A DNA stretch of 64,000 nt, from NCBI GenBank assembly GCA_945889195.1, contig CAMDBB010000004.1, forward strand, positions 1 through 64,000. Reading direction: 5' to 3'. The notes under the pieces were generated by a model. It worked only from the letters and a program-made list of their open reading frames with translations. It was not told the origin of the DNA and made no database searches. This stretch comes from Bifidobacterium breve. GTDB lineage: Bacteria; Actinomycetota; Actinomycetes; Nanopelagicales; Nanopelagicaceae. Made by a program: the position numbers and the translations under genes. This document shows positions 1 through 8,672 of this stretch, one piece after another; within the stretch, counting starts at the first letter, position 1, and each line of letters opens with the position of its first letter.

Positions 1-704
1 TCATCTAAATCTAAATCTTGATTTCTTGTTACTCGGAAGAAGAAATGATCCTTGAGTTTTACTCCAGGGAAGAGTTCTGGCAGGTGCTCAGCAATGAGCT
101 CATCGATGAGGACGAACCGATGCTTTGAAATATCTGAGGTGCGGATAAATCTAGGTAAGTTGGTTGGCACCTTAACCCGGGCGAAGCTGATGTCATGATC
201 TTCGCCTGATTCAATATTGATTCCGATATTCAGGGAAAGACCTGAAATATATGGAAAAGGGTGGGAGGGATCGACAACGAGCGGGGTAAGCACCGGAAAG
301 ATTCGTCGGTTGTAGTAACCCTTCAGGTCTTCACGCTCTGCTTCCGATAGTTCGCTGATTCTTGCGAATTCAATTCCATGCTCTTTAAGTTCAGGGACAA
401 TCACATCACGGAAGCGCTCAGCTTGGGTGTTGACGAGTAGCTGAGTTCGCTCAAGCACCAGCTTGAGAAGTTCTTGTGGGGCATAGCCTGCGCTATTGAT
501 GGTTGTACTTCCACGTTCTATCTTCGCTTTAAGGGATGCAACACGAACCATGAAGAACTCATCTAAGTTAGAAGAGAAGATGGAAAGAAATCGAACGCGT
601 TCAAGAAGAGGAATAGTTGGATCTTCGGTGAGTTCAAGAACTCGGGCATCGAAATCAAGCCAGGTGAGTTCACGATCCTGATACGGACTCTTTAACTCCT
701 TCAC
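1..704 (-). CDS. ppk1: Polyphosphate kinase PPK1, N-terminal part (gene runs off the left edge)
   Basis: Polyphosphate kinase makes polyphosphate chains from ATP in the cytoplasm. About 234 N-terminal residues are visible; the catalytic C-terminal half lies outside the window. The reverse strand reads through without a stop and carries the PPK1 N-domain signatures RELTWLDFDARVLEL, PLLERVRFLSIFSSNLDEFF and FFRVTRNQDL. The proposed start is a GTG at about 704, the only plausible initiator close to the RELTWLDF block; a run of six G lies directly against it, so it has no normal Shine-Dalgarno spacing and the exact start is uncertain. It follows the LysE gene on the same strand, 58 nt downstream of its stop. 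Family assignment is firm; the start is not. Confidence 0.9.
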   Translation of the reverse strand, partial: MKELKSPYQDRELTWLDFDARVLELTEDPTIPLLERVRFLSIFSSNLDEFFMVRVASLKAKIERGSTTINSAGYAPQELLKLVLERTQLLVNTQAERFRDVIVPELKEHGIEFARISELSEAEREDLKGYYNRRIFPVLTPLVVDPSHPFPYISGLSLNIGINIESGEDHDISFARVKVPTNLPRFIRTSDISKHRFVLIDELIAEHLPELFPGVKLKDHFFFRVTRNQDLDLD

Positions 705-762
705 CCCCCTAGTTTGGCGCAGGTAGGTGAATTTGAGGTAATCGGGAGGTGAACCGAGAACT

Positions 763-1389
763 CTAGCTCTTCTCGAAAGCCACTCTGATGCCAAAACCAA
801 TGAGAGCTAGCCCTGATGCACGCTCCACAAATTTTTGCACCCGTGGGTTGCGCAGAGCGTTCTGCGCAAAGCCAGCACCAAGAATGATCAGTGAGAACCA
901 AGTAAAGGTCAGCACGTTGTGAATTGTGGCGAGGATAAATCCACCCAATAGCGCAGGTAATTCTGTAGGAAGAAATTGAGGCAATACAGCAACGTAGAAG
1001 ACGCCATTCTTCGGATTACTCAAAGTAATAAAGAGTGCGCGAGTGAAAGATTTCCAGAAAGAAGATTTAGATTCGATGCGCGCCTGGATTGTCTCGGGAG
1101 AAATATGGCGAGAATCCATCCACATCTTGACGCCTAGATAGACCAGATAGATTGCACCAATCCATTTAAGGATTGTGTATGCGATCTCTGAAGCGATAAG
1201 TAGTGCGCTAATTCCGAGGGCTGCTGCAATTCCCCAAACCCAAACCCCACCAAGGATTCCGAAGAGAGTTGCATATCCTGTGCTTCGACCACCAATGGTG
1301 ACAGCGCGGAGAATTTGCGCGGTATCAAGACCTGGGAGCAAAGTAAGCAATCCAGCAAGGACAGCAAAGCTAAGCAGGTTCTCTAGCAT
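763..1389 (-). CDS. LysE/RhtB-family amino-acid exporter
   Basis: A 208-residue hydrophobic protein of the usual length for LysE/RhtB transporters, which export amino acids or related small molecules across the inner membrane. The family N-terminal block is visible as LLTLLPGLDTAQILRAV (about residues 14-30), followed by about five further membrane segments; an amphipathic stretch WMDSRHISPETIQ marks the central cytoplasmic loop. The ATG is preceded by TAGGAT and 6 nt, a leaderless promoter arrangement that supports this start. It is divergent from the proline-racemase-like gene, with only about 46 nt between them, so it might export an amino acid linked to that pathway, but the substrate cannot be read from sequence. 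Confidence 0.85.
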   Translation of the reverse strand: MLENLLSFAVLAGLLTLLPGLDTAQILRAVTIGGRSTGYATLFGILGGVWVWGIAAALGISALLIASEIAYTILKWIGAIYLVYLGVKMWMDSRHISPETIQARIESKSSFWKSFTRALFITLSNPKNGVFYVAVLPQFLPTELPALLGGFILATIHNVLTFTWFSLIILGAGFAQNALRNPRVQKFVERASGLALIGFGIRVAFEKS

Positions 1390-1401
1390 CTGCGTATCCT
1401 A
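1390..1401 (-). promoter_or_regulatory. Leaderless promoter of the LysE gene
   Basis: On the reverse strand TAGGAT is followed by ACGCAG and then the ATG. A -10 box six bases before the start codon implies transcription begins at or next to the ATG. Confidence 0.6.
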
Positions 1402-1435
1402 CTCATGTGTCATTCTTACTTGAAGGGTCGCTCTT

Positions 1436-2449
1436 GTGCGTGAGATAAGAACTACCGATTATCACACTGCTGGCGAGCCTTTTCGTATCGTGGCAAAACC
1501 ACCAGTTGAGATTGTGGGAGATACCGTTGCTAATCGTCGCGTCTATGCGATGGCGAGTGCGGAAGTAGATGGTCTAAGAAAACTTCTCTGCTTCGAACCC
1601 CGAGGGCATGCCGATATGTATGGATGTTTCATAACACCGCCGGATGATGATGGTGCAGATTTTGGAGTTCTCTTCTGGCATAAAGATGGATTCTCAACAG
1701 CGTGCGGCCACGGAACTATTGCACTTGGCGTCTGGGCTATTGAATCTGGAAAAGTCGCCATTAATCCCAGCGGAGTCACAGATGTAGTCATTGATGTTCC
1801 TTCTGGCCGCGTTACTGCCCGCGTACATACAAAAGGCTCAGTTATTGAGAGCGTTGATTTCGTCAATGTTGCCAGCTATCACATGCATAGCGATATCAGC
1901 GTGGATACATCTCTAGGTGCGCTCACAGTTGATGTCTCATTCGGTGGGGCTATCTATGCCCAACTAGATGTTGCTCAAATTGGGCTCTCTGTTACGCCTG
2001 AACATTACGGAGAGATTATTGCGATTGGTCGCGAAATCAAATGGGCTCTTAACGATTCAGAGTATGCAGAGCACCCAACCGATCCACGGTTAAGCGGCAT
2101 ATACGGAACTATTGTTTATGAAGAGTTAGCCTCTGACGCTGATGGACTTAAGCGCCAGAGAAATGCCACAATCTTTGCCGACGGCGAAGTCGATCGTTCG
2201 CCATGTGGTTCAGGAACCTGCGCACGTTTAGCCACGCTAGTAGAAAAGAAGCAGTTAAAGATTGGCGAGGTACTCAAACACGATTCAATCGTTGATTCAC
2301 AATTTCTTGGAGTAGCAAAAGCTCAAGTGACATCCGATGGATACGATGCAATATTGCCGCAAGTAACCGGAATGGCTTATAAGACTGGTGAGTCAGTGTT
2401 TACCGTTGATCCGCGCGACCCACTAACTCCTGGGTTTGTCCTTCGATGA
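1436..2449 (+). CDS. Proline racemase family protein (4-hydroxyproline epimerase or proline racemase type)
   Basis: A 337-residue member of the proline racemase superfamily, enzymes that interconvert proline or hydroxyproline stereoisomers or dehydrate 3-hydroxyproline. Both catalytic cysteines are present: C90 in TACGHGTIALG and C257 in DRSPCGSGT. Within this family a Cys/Cys pair is typical of racemases and epimerases, whereas trans-3-hydroxy-L-proline dehydratases replace the second Cys with Thr. Translation starts at GTG 1436. The stop overlaps the ATG of the ornithine-cyclodeaminase-like gene (ATGA), so the two are translationally coupled. That partner family includes pyrroline-2-carboxylate reductases, pointing to hydroxyproline or proline degradation. 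The exact substrate is not determined. Confidence 0.85.
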   Translation: MREIRTTDYHTAGEPFRIVAKPPVEIVGDTVANRRVYAMASAEVDGLRKLLCFEPRGHADMYGCFITPPDDDGADFGVLFWHKDGFSTACGHGTIALGVWAIESGKVAINPSGVTDVVIDVPSGRVTARVHTKGSVIESVDFVNVASYHMHSDISVDTSLGALTVDVSFGGAIYAQLDVAQIGLSVTPEHYGEIIAIGREIKWALNDSEYAEHPTDPRLSGIYGTIVYEELASDADGLKRQRNATIFADGEVDRSPCGSGTCARLATLVEKKQLKIGEVLKHDSIVDSQFLGVAKAQVTSDGYDAILPQVTGMAYKTGESVFTVDPRDPLTPGFVLR

Positions 2450-3414
2450 ATCCAAGAAGTATTTCAGCGGCAGAAATCATCAAGAACTTCACATTCCTCG
2501 GCGCAGTTACCGCTATCGAAGAGGCGCTTAAGGGCGGGTTAGATCCGGCCGCAGATTTACAGCGTTCGATTCTTCCGATTGAAAAAGGTGAGCTGCTGCT
2601 GATGCCGGCGACATCGGCTGAAGGCTCTGGCATCAAGATTCTTACCATCGCACCAAATAACCCAGCGCTTAACCAACCGCGCATCCAAGGTGTTTACATC
2701 CTCTTTGATAGAGAGAACCTTTCTATCTCTTCACTTCTTGATGGCGCAGCGCTGACAACGTATCGAACTCCGGCAATCTCATTTGCAGCCATTCGCCAGG
2801 CACTGGAATTAAGTCAAGAAGATCTGTCAGTAGTTGTCTTTGGGTCAGGCCCACAGGCAATCTCGCATATTCAAACGCTTGCAGCTGTTCTTCCCGCGCA
2901 TGTAAAGGTAAAGAGCGTCACATTTGTAGCCAGAGATTTAGAAAAAGCAAAGCAGAGAGTTCCTGATTTAGTAGAACTAGGGCTTAGCCCTGAGTGTGAA
3001 CTGCAGATTTTCGAAACTGGCGCTGCAGAAGTTCAAGGACATCTTCAGCGCGCTGATTTAGTTATCGCAGCAACTACCGCGCGAAGCCCGCTCTTTGACT
3101 CATCCCTTCTCAAGGATTTAGTCATTGTTGTCGCGGTTGGCTCGCACGAACCCGATGTTCGTGAAGTCGATTCCAAACTCCTTGGTCGGGCACAGATTGT
3201 TGTAGAAACCAGAGCAAGTGCGCTGCGTGAAGCAGGAGATGTCATCATGGCTATCAACGATGGCTCAATTAGAGAAAATTCACTCAATGATTTAGCCGAT
3301 GTTGTCTGCGGCAGAGTCACGTTAAATCGAGATAAGCCAATCTTCTTTAAGAGCTCTGGAATGTCCTGGGAAGATCTAGTGATTGCTCGCGCGATTGAGC
3401 AGGCGCTTAAGTAG
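2446..3414 (+). CDS. Ornithine cyclodeaminase / mu-crystallin family protein (possible pyrroline-2-carboxylate reductase)
   Basis: A 322-residue protein of the OCD/mu-crystallin family, NAD(P)-dependent enzymes acting on imino or amino acids. The dinucleotide-binding loop is VVVFGSGPQAISHI (about residues 129-142), and the family substrate-binding block ALTTYRTPA lies at 102-110. It overlaps the upstream proline-racemase-like gene by 4 nt and converges on the DUF418 gene with an 8-nt overlap. Coupling to a proline-racemase-family gene favours reduction of delta-1-pyrroline-2-carboxylate to proline over true ornithine cyclodeamination; this is inference from gene pairing, and alanine dehydrogenase-like or ketimine reductase activity is also possible. 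Confidence 0.85.
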   Translation: MNPRSISAAEIIKNFTFLGAVTAIEEALKGGLDPAADLQRSILPIEKGELLLMPATSAEGSGIKILTIAPNNPALNQPRIQGVYILFDRENLSISSLLDGAALTTYRTPAISFAAIRQALELSQEDLSVVVFGSGPQAISHIQTLAAVLPAHVKVKSVTFVARDLEKAKQRVPDLVELGLSPECELQIFETGAAEVQGHLQRADLVIAATTARSPLFDSSLLKDLVIVVAVGSHEPDVREVDSKLLGRAQIVVETRASALREAGDVIMAINDGSIRENSLNDLADVVCGRVTLNRDKPIFFKSSGMSWEDLVIARAIEQALK

Positions 3415-4579
3415 CTTTTCTTGATCGCGTGAGTTGATGCACGACCCACTCAAGTGGCCCTTGGCTATATCGCTTAAGCCATTGCGTAGATGCCCAGACA
3501 AGTAGCAGCCAGATTGCTAAAGCAATCAGCATGACAACCCAGATTTCTAGTTTTTGAAAGAGCCCTAGTCCCCATGGTCCAAAGATGATTGAGGCTAAAA
3601 CAGATTCACCGATATAAACGGTGAGCGACATTCTGCCAGCTGGGCGCATCCATGCAACTAAGTGTGGCTTGGTCATAATCAGCTTAAGTATTACCCCGAC
3701 ATAGAACATTGAAAGTAGGGGCGCTGCCAGAAAGGCAAAGAAGAGCGTCGCTAGGTTAATTGCTTCTGAAACATCAGCAGATTGTTCATTGCGAATTGCG
3801 ATAGTGGCACATACAACTTGAATAGGAAGCCCAAATATCAACCCATTCTTGATCATTCGGGAGATGCGTTGGGTATCAAAAGGTTCTTTGAGGAATCCAG
3901 AGCGTTGAGTTCGAAGCCCATAAAGAAATGCAGCAAAGGCGAATCCACCTTGAAGAATTAGCCCAGCACCAAGTACGCCCCAGACCCACAAATCAACACG
4001 TGGTGCAATCGATTCCAAGAACGTGCTATTTCGAAGTACTTCATCTAAACCAGATTCTGGCAGTGGTGCACTTGATTCTTCGGGAAAGTATCTTTCTGCA
4101 ATATAAATGAGGGACCCAAGAACAATCAGAATCGTTGAAGAGATTGAATAGATTATTCGCGTCCAGATTTTGAGGGTGCGATCAGTGCGAAAGAAAAAGG
4201 GGATAAGCAGCAACCCGAAAGCTCCGTACATAAAGAGGATGTCACCATGCCATAAGAAGGTGAAGTGGAGGCCACCAAGAGCCATTAGGACAATACATCT
4301 ACGGACCCAGCGCCAACGATTACTTCGCTCGTTCTTAACGATGTAGCCAGAGCTAAATCCAAAGAGGAAAGAGAAGAGAAGATAAAACTTGCCAGCAAAG
4401 AGCGCCAACATCACAAGCGCAACTGATCCATTGAGAGCGCCTTGGACATACTCGCCTCGAGCACCGTTCTCGCTACTTAAGGCCATAAATGGGATGTTGA
4501 CTACAAGAATCCCAAAGAGGGCAAAGCCTCGTAGAACATCAGGAGCTATATCTCGCTCGCTTTTTAACACGACAGGCAA
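3407..4579 (-). CDS. DUF418 multi-pass membrane protein
   Basis: A 390-residue integral membrane protein. The N-terminal block RDIAPDVLRGFALFGILVVN (residues 9-28) and the C-terminal block RPAGRMSLTVYIGES belong to the DUF418 family, which is distantly related to membrane acyltransferases of the heparan-alpha-glucosaminide acetyltransferase type. About ten hydrophobic segments are visible. No biochemical role is established for the family. The frame opens at a TTG at 4579; an in-frame GTG three codons later is equally possible. It lies immediately downstream of, and on the same strand as, the CAT tRNA, so the two may share a transcript, and its 3' end overlaps the convergent OCD gene by 8 nt. 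Confidence 0.8.
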   Translation of the reverse strand: MPVVLKSERDIAPDVLRGFALFGILVVNIPFMALSSENGARGEYVQGALNGSVALVMLALFAGKFYLLFSFLFGFSSGYIVKNERSNRWRWVRRCIVLMALGGLHFTFLWHGDILFMYGAFGLLLIPFFFRTDRTLKIWTRIIYSISSTILIVLGSLIYIAERYFPEESSAPLPESGLDEVLRNSTFLESIAPRVDLWVWGVLGAGLILQGGFAFAAFLYGLRTQRSGFLKEPFDTQRISRMIKNGLIFGLPIQVVCATIAIRNEQSADVSEAINLATLFFAFLAAPLLSMFYVGVILKLIMTKPHLVAWMRPAGRMSLTVYIGESVLASIIFGPWGLGLFQKLEIWVVMLIALAIWLLLVWASTQWLKRYSQGPLEWVVHQLTRSRKAT

Positions 4580-4601
4580 CTCGATTCTCTTGGGAAAGTT
4601 G

Positions 4602-4678
4602 TGGTGAGGCGGGTCGGGCTCGAACCGACGACGACCGAATTATGAGTTCGGGGCTCTAACCAACTGAGCTACCGCCTC
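4602..4678 (-). tRNA. tRNA with CAT anticodon (elongator tRNA-Met; tRNA-Ile2 not excluded)
   Basis: A complete cloverleaf folds on the reverse strand: acceptor GAGGCGG pairs perfectly with CCGCCTC, D stem GCTC/GAGC, anticodon stem CCGAA/TTCGG with loop CTCATAA (anticodon CAT), T stem GTCGG/CCGAC with loop TTCGAGC. The 3' CCA is encoded, unlike in the other tRNAs here. A CAT anticodon serves initiator Met, elongator Met or lysidine-modified Ile2. The paired 1-72 position argues against an initiator in its usual bacterial form. Distinguishing Met from Ile2 needs a covariance-model comparison. Confidence 0.92.
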
Positions 4679-4707
4679 CTCGTAGACAATCTTAAGGGGT
4701 TGCTCAT

Positions 4708-4719
4708 TAAGATAAAGCC
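4708..4719 (+). promoter_or_regulatory. Leaderless promoter of the alpha-galactosidase gene
   Basis: TAAGAT, six bases (AAAGCC), then ATG at 4720. There is no Shine-Dalgarno sequence between box and start, consistent with a leaderless transcript. Confidence 0.65.
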
Positions 4720-6828
4720 ATGAATCACCTCAGCCAATCGCGCTCTTCTATCATTTTTGAGCGAGAGGGAGATTCTCTTTCAATCCTTTACTGGGGAAAG
4801 AAGATTGGCAAGCTAAGTTCTGATTTCGAAAAATCTATTGAATCGGCTCTGGCAAGAGCATCAGCTCATGGTGGCCTCGATGCAGCTATTGGAAATTTGG
4901 TTCTACGCGAGCATTCACGTGGGTGGTCGGGACATCCTGCTCTGCGTGGACATCGCAGCGGAGTAAGTGCATCAAATGGCTTTACAGTAAAAAACCTTTC
5001 GCAAAAAGACCAGACACTTTCAGTCGAGTTTGAAGATCCTCTTGCTGGCCTTGAAATTTCTATGACATATACGCTGACCGAGTCAGATATCTTGTTAATG
5101 GATGCTGAGGTAAAGAACGTTGCAGAAGGCGACTACTTCCTAGAGCACTTCCTTTACTGGCTACCTCTTGCTGAGCAAGCAGATGAAGTCTTAGATTTTT
5201 ACGGCCACTGGACTAAAGAACGTCAGCCGCAGCGCCGGGCGATTAGTTACGGGCTTAGTAGCCGAGAAGGTTTTGAAGGAAGAAGCGGCCACGATTACAC
5301 AATCACACAAGTAGCGCTCAACCACGCCACAGGTTTCCGCCACGGAGAAGCTTGGTCGCTCGGAATGGCATGGAGCGGTAACAACCTGGCACATGTAGAG
5401 CGTTTGATTGATGGACATAAATCGATTGGCGCTGGCGAATATCTCTTGCCAGGTGAAATCATCTTAAAGAAGGGGCAGAGCTATAAGGCGCCTCGTGCTG
5501 TGGCCACCTTTAGTGATCGCGGTTTAGATGGAGTAACTAATAACCATTACACATGGATTAGATCTCGTAGCAACCACATTACAAAGAAGAAGCCACGTCC
5601 ATTGACTTTGAATATGTGGGAAGCGGTCTACTTCAATCACAATGAAGATGGAATTCGAAAGATTGTCGATAAGGCAGCAGAGATTGGCGTCGAACGCGTT
5701 GTGCTCGATGATGGATGGTTTGGATCTCGCCGTGATGACAAGTCAGGGCTAGGGGATTGGGTAGTTTCGAAAGAGGCGTGGCCAAATGGGCTTGGACCAA
5801 TCATTAAGTACATCAACGATAAAGGTATTGAGTTCGGTCTCTGGTTTGAGGGCGAGATGGTCAATCGCGATTCAGATATTTATCGCGCACATCCTGATTG
5901 GATTCTGCAAGAGCCTGGGCGTATTCCGGTCGAAGGTCGTTGGCAACAAGTTCTAGATCTGACTAAAGAGGGCGCCTATAACCATGTGCTCACGCAGGTC
6001 GATGCAGTTCTTACTGAAAATAACATCGCCTACATCAAATGGGATCACAACCGCCATCTGACTGATCCGATCTCTGACGGCCGCCCTGTAGTACATAAGC
6101 AGACAGAGGCCATCTATCGACTCTTTGATGAACTCAAGCGCCGCCATCCAGGTCTAGAGATTGAATCCTGTTCATCAGGTGGCGGTCGAGTAGATCTTGG
6201 AATGATTGAACATGCAGATCGCTTCTGGACTTCAGATCAGAATGATGCGCTAGAGCGTCAGCAGATTCAGCGCTGGACAGGGCTTGTGATTCCACCTGAA
6301 TTCTTGGGAACACATATTGGTCCAACAGTTAGCCATCAAACTCATCGCACTCACTCAATTAGTTTTAGAGCGCTGAACGCGCTCTTTGGCCACGCCGGCA
6401 TCGAGTGGAATATCAGCGAAGCGGATGCGCACGAGACTAAGGTCTTGAAGGCTTACATAGATTTCTATAAGAAGCATCGCGGGCTTCTACATTCAGGAAC
6501 TGTTGTCCGTAGCGATGAAATTGTTGGTAGCGCTTATCTCTATGGCACCGTAGCGCAGGATAAGAAAGAGGCGATCTTTACTTATATGCAGCTTTCGACC
6601 ATCGATACTTTTGGGCCACAGCTTGCAACTTTTGATGGCCTCGATAAAGAGAGTGTTTACCAAGTCACAGTAGTGGAAGAGTTAAGTTCCAAAGACTTTA
6701 TGCACAAGCGCGGACCTGGGTGGTGGCCAACTGTCACTATGACTGGCGATCACTTTGCTCACATTGGACTGCAATTGCCTGTGCTAAAACCTGAAAGTGG
6801 CCTGCTTTTTCATTTTCGCACTAAGTAG
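4720..6828 (+). CDS. Alpha-galactosidase, glycoside hydrolase family 36
   Basis: A 702-residue GH36 retaining alpha-galactosidase that removes terminal alpha-galactose from oligosaccharides such as melibiose and raffinose. The N-terminal beta-sandwich domain is followed by the TIM barrel with LDDGWFGSR, then the nucleophile Asp442 in YIKWDHNR and the proposed acid/base Asp506 in FWTSDQNDALER; ESCSSGGGRVDLGM lies between them. Length matches bacterial GH36 enzymes. No signal peptide is visible, so it should act in the cytoplasm on imported sugar. The start is set by the leaderless promoter. It stands alone, with no sugar transporter beside it; alanine dehydrogenase follows after 51 nt. Confidence 0.95.
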   Translation: MNHLSQSRSSIIFEREGDSLSILYWGKKIGKLSSDFEKSIESALARASAHGGLDAAIGNLVLREHSRGWSGHPALRGHRSGVSASNGFTVKNLSQKDQTLSVEFEDPLAGLEISMTYTLTESDILLMDAEVKNVAEGDYFLEHFLYWLPLAEQADEVLDFYGHWTKERQPQRRAISYGLSSREGFEGRSGHDYTITQVALNHATGFRHGEAWSLGMAWSGNNLAHVERLIDGHKSIGAGEYLLPGEIILKKGQSYKAPRAVATFSDRGLDGVTNNHYTWIRSRSNHITKKKPRPLTLNMWEAVYFNHNEDGIRKIVDKAAEIGVERVVLDDGWFGSRRDDKSGLGDWVVSKEAWPNGLGPIIKYINDKGIEFGLWFEGEMVNRDSDIYRAHPDWILQEPGRIPVEGRWQQVLDLTKEGAYNHVLTQVDAVLTENNIAYIKWDHNRHLTDPISDGRPVVHKQTEAIYRLFDELKRRHPGLEIESCSSGGGRVDLGMIEHADRFWTSDQNDALERQQIQRWTGLVIPPEFLGTHIGPTVSHQTHRTHSISFRALNALFGHAGIEWNISEADAHETKVLKAYIDFYKKHRGLLHSGTVVRSDEIVGSAYLYGTVAQDKKEAIFTYMQLSTIDTFGPQLATFDGLDKESVYQVTVVEELSSKDFMHKRGPGWWPTVTMTGDHFAHIGLQLPVLKPESGLLFHFRTK

Positions 6829-6879
6829 GGGTAGCATCTAATACGTCCATAACAGTCAGCGTCGACTTAGGAGTAAAAA

Positions 6880-7959
6880 GTGCTTGTCGGTATCCCAAAA
6901 GAAGTTAAGAACAACGAATTTCGAGTTTCAAATACACCGGCAGGAGTTCACTCTCTCGTCCTGGCAGGCCACCAAGTCTTTGTTGAAAAGGGTGCAGGGC
7001 TAGGTTCAGCAATCACCGATAGCGAATATGTAAAAGCTGGGGCGACAATCCTCGATACCGCCGATGAAGTATGGGCGAAGTCCGAGATGATCATTAAGGT
7101 GAAAGAGCCTGTCGCTGAGGAATATCACCGCATGCGTAAGGGTCAGATCCTCTTTACCTATCTGCACTTAGCCGCATCACGCGAATGCACAGATGCCATT
7201 GTGAAATCAGGCATCACAGCGATCGCCTACGAAACTGTTGAAATTAATCGCTTTCTTCCGCTTCTAGCTCCTATGTCAGAAGTCGCAGGACGTATGTCGA
7301 TCCAAGTTGGTGCCGCAGCTCTGCAACGCCCAGCGGGTGGACGCGGAGTATTGCTCGGCGGCGTACCTGGAGTTGCTCCCGGCAAGGTAGTAATTCTCGG
7401 TGGCGGAAGCGTTGGAGTATCAGCTGCAGCGATGGCGATTGGCCTTCGCGCAGATGTAACGCTGCTCGATATTAATTTAAAGCGTTTAGGTGAAATCGAT
7501 GAGATGTTCCATGGACAGGTAAAGACTGTCGCATCTTCTCCATACTCAATCGAAGAGCACTGCGCGCAAGCTGACTTAGTTGTGGGTGGAGTTCTTATCC
7601 CAGGAGCAGCTGCGCCAAAGCTTGTTACCGATGCGATGGTGGCAAAGATGAAGCCAGGCTCAGTTCTGGTTGACGTTGCAATCGATCAAGGAGGTTGCTT
7701 TGAAGGTTCACATGCAACAACCCACGCAGATCCAACATTTAAGGTTCATAACTCGCTCTATTACTGCGTGGCCAATATGCCAGGCGCAGTTCCAGCTACC
7801 TCAACTGCTGCACTTTCCAATGCCACACTCAAGTATTCGTTGGCACTTGCCAATAAGGGTTGGCAGAAGGCGATGGAAGATGATGCAGCACTTGCTGCAG
7901 GGTTAAATGTGCATGAAGGAAAGATCATGTACGCAGCAGTTGCTGCAGCACATGGCTAA
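6880..7959 (+). CDS. ald: Alanine dehydrogenase
   Basis: NAD-dependent alanine dehydrogenase interconverting L-alanine and pyruvate plus ammonia in the cytoplasm. The known functional residues fall close to their usual numbering: Arg15, Lys75 (VKEP), His96 (TYLHLA), nucleotide-binding GGGSVG at 174-179, and Asp269 (VDVAIDQGG) as the counterpart of the family's Asp270. At 359 residues it is slightly shorter than the common ~370. Translation starts at GTG 6880 after a TAGGAG Shine-Dalgarno. It probably has its own promoter in the 51-nt gap after the GH36 gene. A short hairpin follows its stop and faces the convergent carotenoid genes. Confidence 0.95.
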   Translation: MLVGIPKEVKNNEFRVSNTPAGVHSLVLAGHQVFVEKGAGLGSAITDSEYVKAGATILDTADEVWAKSEMIIKVKEPVAEEYHRMRKGQILFTYLHLAASRECTDAIVKSGITAIAYETVEINRFLPLLAPMSEVAGRMSIQVGAAALQRPAGGRGVLLGGVPGVAPGKVVILGGGSVGVSAAAMAIGLRADVTLLDINLKRLGEIDEMFHGQVKTVASSPYSIEEHCAQADLVVGGVLIPGAAAPKLVTDAMVAKMKPGSVLVDVAIDQGGCFEGSHATTHADPTFKVHNSLYYCVANMPGAVPATSTAALSNATLKYSLALANKGWQKAMEDDAALAAGLNVHEGKIMYAAVAAAHG

Positions 7960-7960
7960 T

Positions 7961-7978
7961 CAACTAATTTATTAGTTG
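7961..7978. terminator. Short hairpin between convergent genes, possible bidirectional terminator
   Basis: CAACTAAT/ATTAGTTG forms an AT-rich palindromic stem of 7-8 bp in the 27-nt gap between ald and the lycopene-cyclase gene. There is no clear T run on either side, so its strength as a terminator is doubtful. Confidence 0.4.
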
Positions 7979-7986
7979 TTATCGAG

Positions 7987-8292
7987 TTAGTGGCGCTGAA
8001 AACCTTTACGTCCCCAGACTTCCCATAGCCCCATCACACTCAATATCAGCGCGAAACCAAAGAGCACATCTTCAGCAGGGGCCGAGAAGAAGCGAAGACC
8101 AACGATGGCATCAGGGTCATACATCACAATGTTGCGCGAAGTCAGCCACCAATTCGTTAAGAATTGGAATGGCAAGATGATTGCGTAAGAAGTCCAAAAG
8201 GCCGGACGAGTCAACATCGAAGTCTTAAATCCAAATAAATCATTCATGACGGCAAGGGCAAAGGCGGTAATTGCGATATCAGAGTAAATCAT
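7987..8292 (-). CDS. crtYd: Lycopene cyclase domain protein, second subunit (CrtYd-like)
   Basis: A 101-residue membrane protein of the CarR/CrtYc-CrtYd heterodimeric lycopene cyclase family, which closes the ends of lycopene to give beta-carotene. The diagnostic acidic motif PAEDVLFGFALI is near residue 72, with about three membrane segments before and after it. Its ATG overlaps the stop of the first subunit gene by 4 nt, so the two subunits are translationally coupled. An actinobacterial C50 cyclase subunit (CrtYe/f) is an alternative reading, but the divergent Blh gene, which needs beta-carotene, favours beta-cyclase. Confidence 0.82.
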   Translation of the reverse strand: MIYSDIAITAFALAVMNDLFGFKTSMLTRPAFWTSYAIILPFQFLTNWWLTSRNIVMYDPDAIVGLRFFSAPAEDVLFGFALILSVMGLWEVWGRKGFQRH

Positions 8293-8624
8293 TCGCCGAA
8301 CTCATCCTTTCGCCAGTGTGGTTTCACTTTTGTGACGCCCTCGATGGTAAAGATGGCTGCCATCGGAATAATCATGAAGAAGAGATACTCCTCAAGCGGA
8401 ATGTTCAATGGACCATAAATTCCTAATATCTGCTCGCGATCAAAGAACCAATGTCCTTGTGCAATCGCGTATGCATCCCAGGCGAGAAAGAGAGCGCTGA
8501 TAGGCAGCACGCTGATAGCAACGCGTTTGATGCGGCGCAGTACTCCGGTCTTGAGATAGAGCTCGAGCCAAGCGGAGCCGCAGAAGGTAAATATGAGCAT
8601 CGCCATATATGACCACTGTTTCAT
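8289..8624 (-). CDS. crtYc: Lycopene cyclase domain protein, first subunit (CrtYc-like)
   Basis: A 111-residue membrane protein of the same cyclase family; the signature IPLEEYLFFMIIP lies near residues 75-87, preceded by the family tract LFLAWDAYAIAQGHWFFD. It is transcribed divergently from the Blh gene with about 40-48 nt between the start codons, so one small intergenic region drives both halves of the route lycopene to beta-carotene to retinal. The other carotenoid genes (crtE, crtB, crtI) and an opsin gene are not in this window. Start ATG at 8624; no clear leaderless box is seen on this side. Confidence 0.84.
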   Translation of the reverse strand: MKQWSYMAMLIFTFCGSAWLELYLKTGVLRRIKRVAISVLPISALFLAWDAYAIAQGHWFFDREQILGIYGPLNIPLEEYLFFMIIPMAAIFTIEGVTKVKPHWRKDEFGE

Positions 8625-8659
8625 GTTCGCATTTTGGCATAGTCGAGGGCGAAAATTGC

Positions 8660-8672
8660 TACTGTGGCGTTT
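8660..8672 (+). promoter_or_regulatory. Probable leaderless promoter of blh; decides the start
   Basis: TACTGT is followed by seven bases (GGCGTTT) and ATG. The box overlaps the GTG that opens the frame at 8664, which argues for the ATG at 8673 as the true start. Confidence 0.5.

Noticed and set aside
4602-4678. Initiator tRNA-fMet reading of the CAT tRNA
   Set aside because: The first acceptor pair is a normal G-C pair; bacterial initiator tRNAs have an unpaired 1-72 position.
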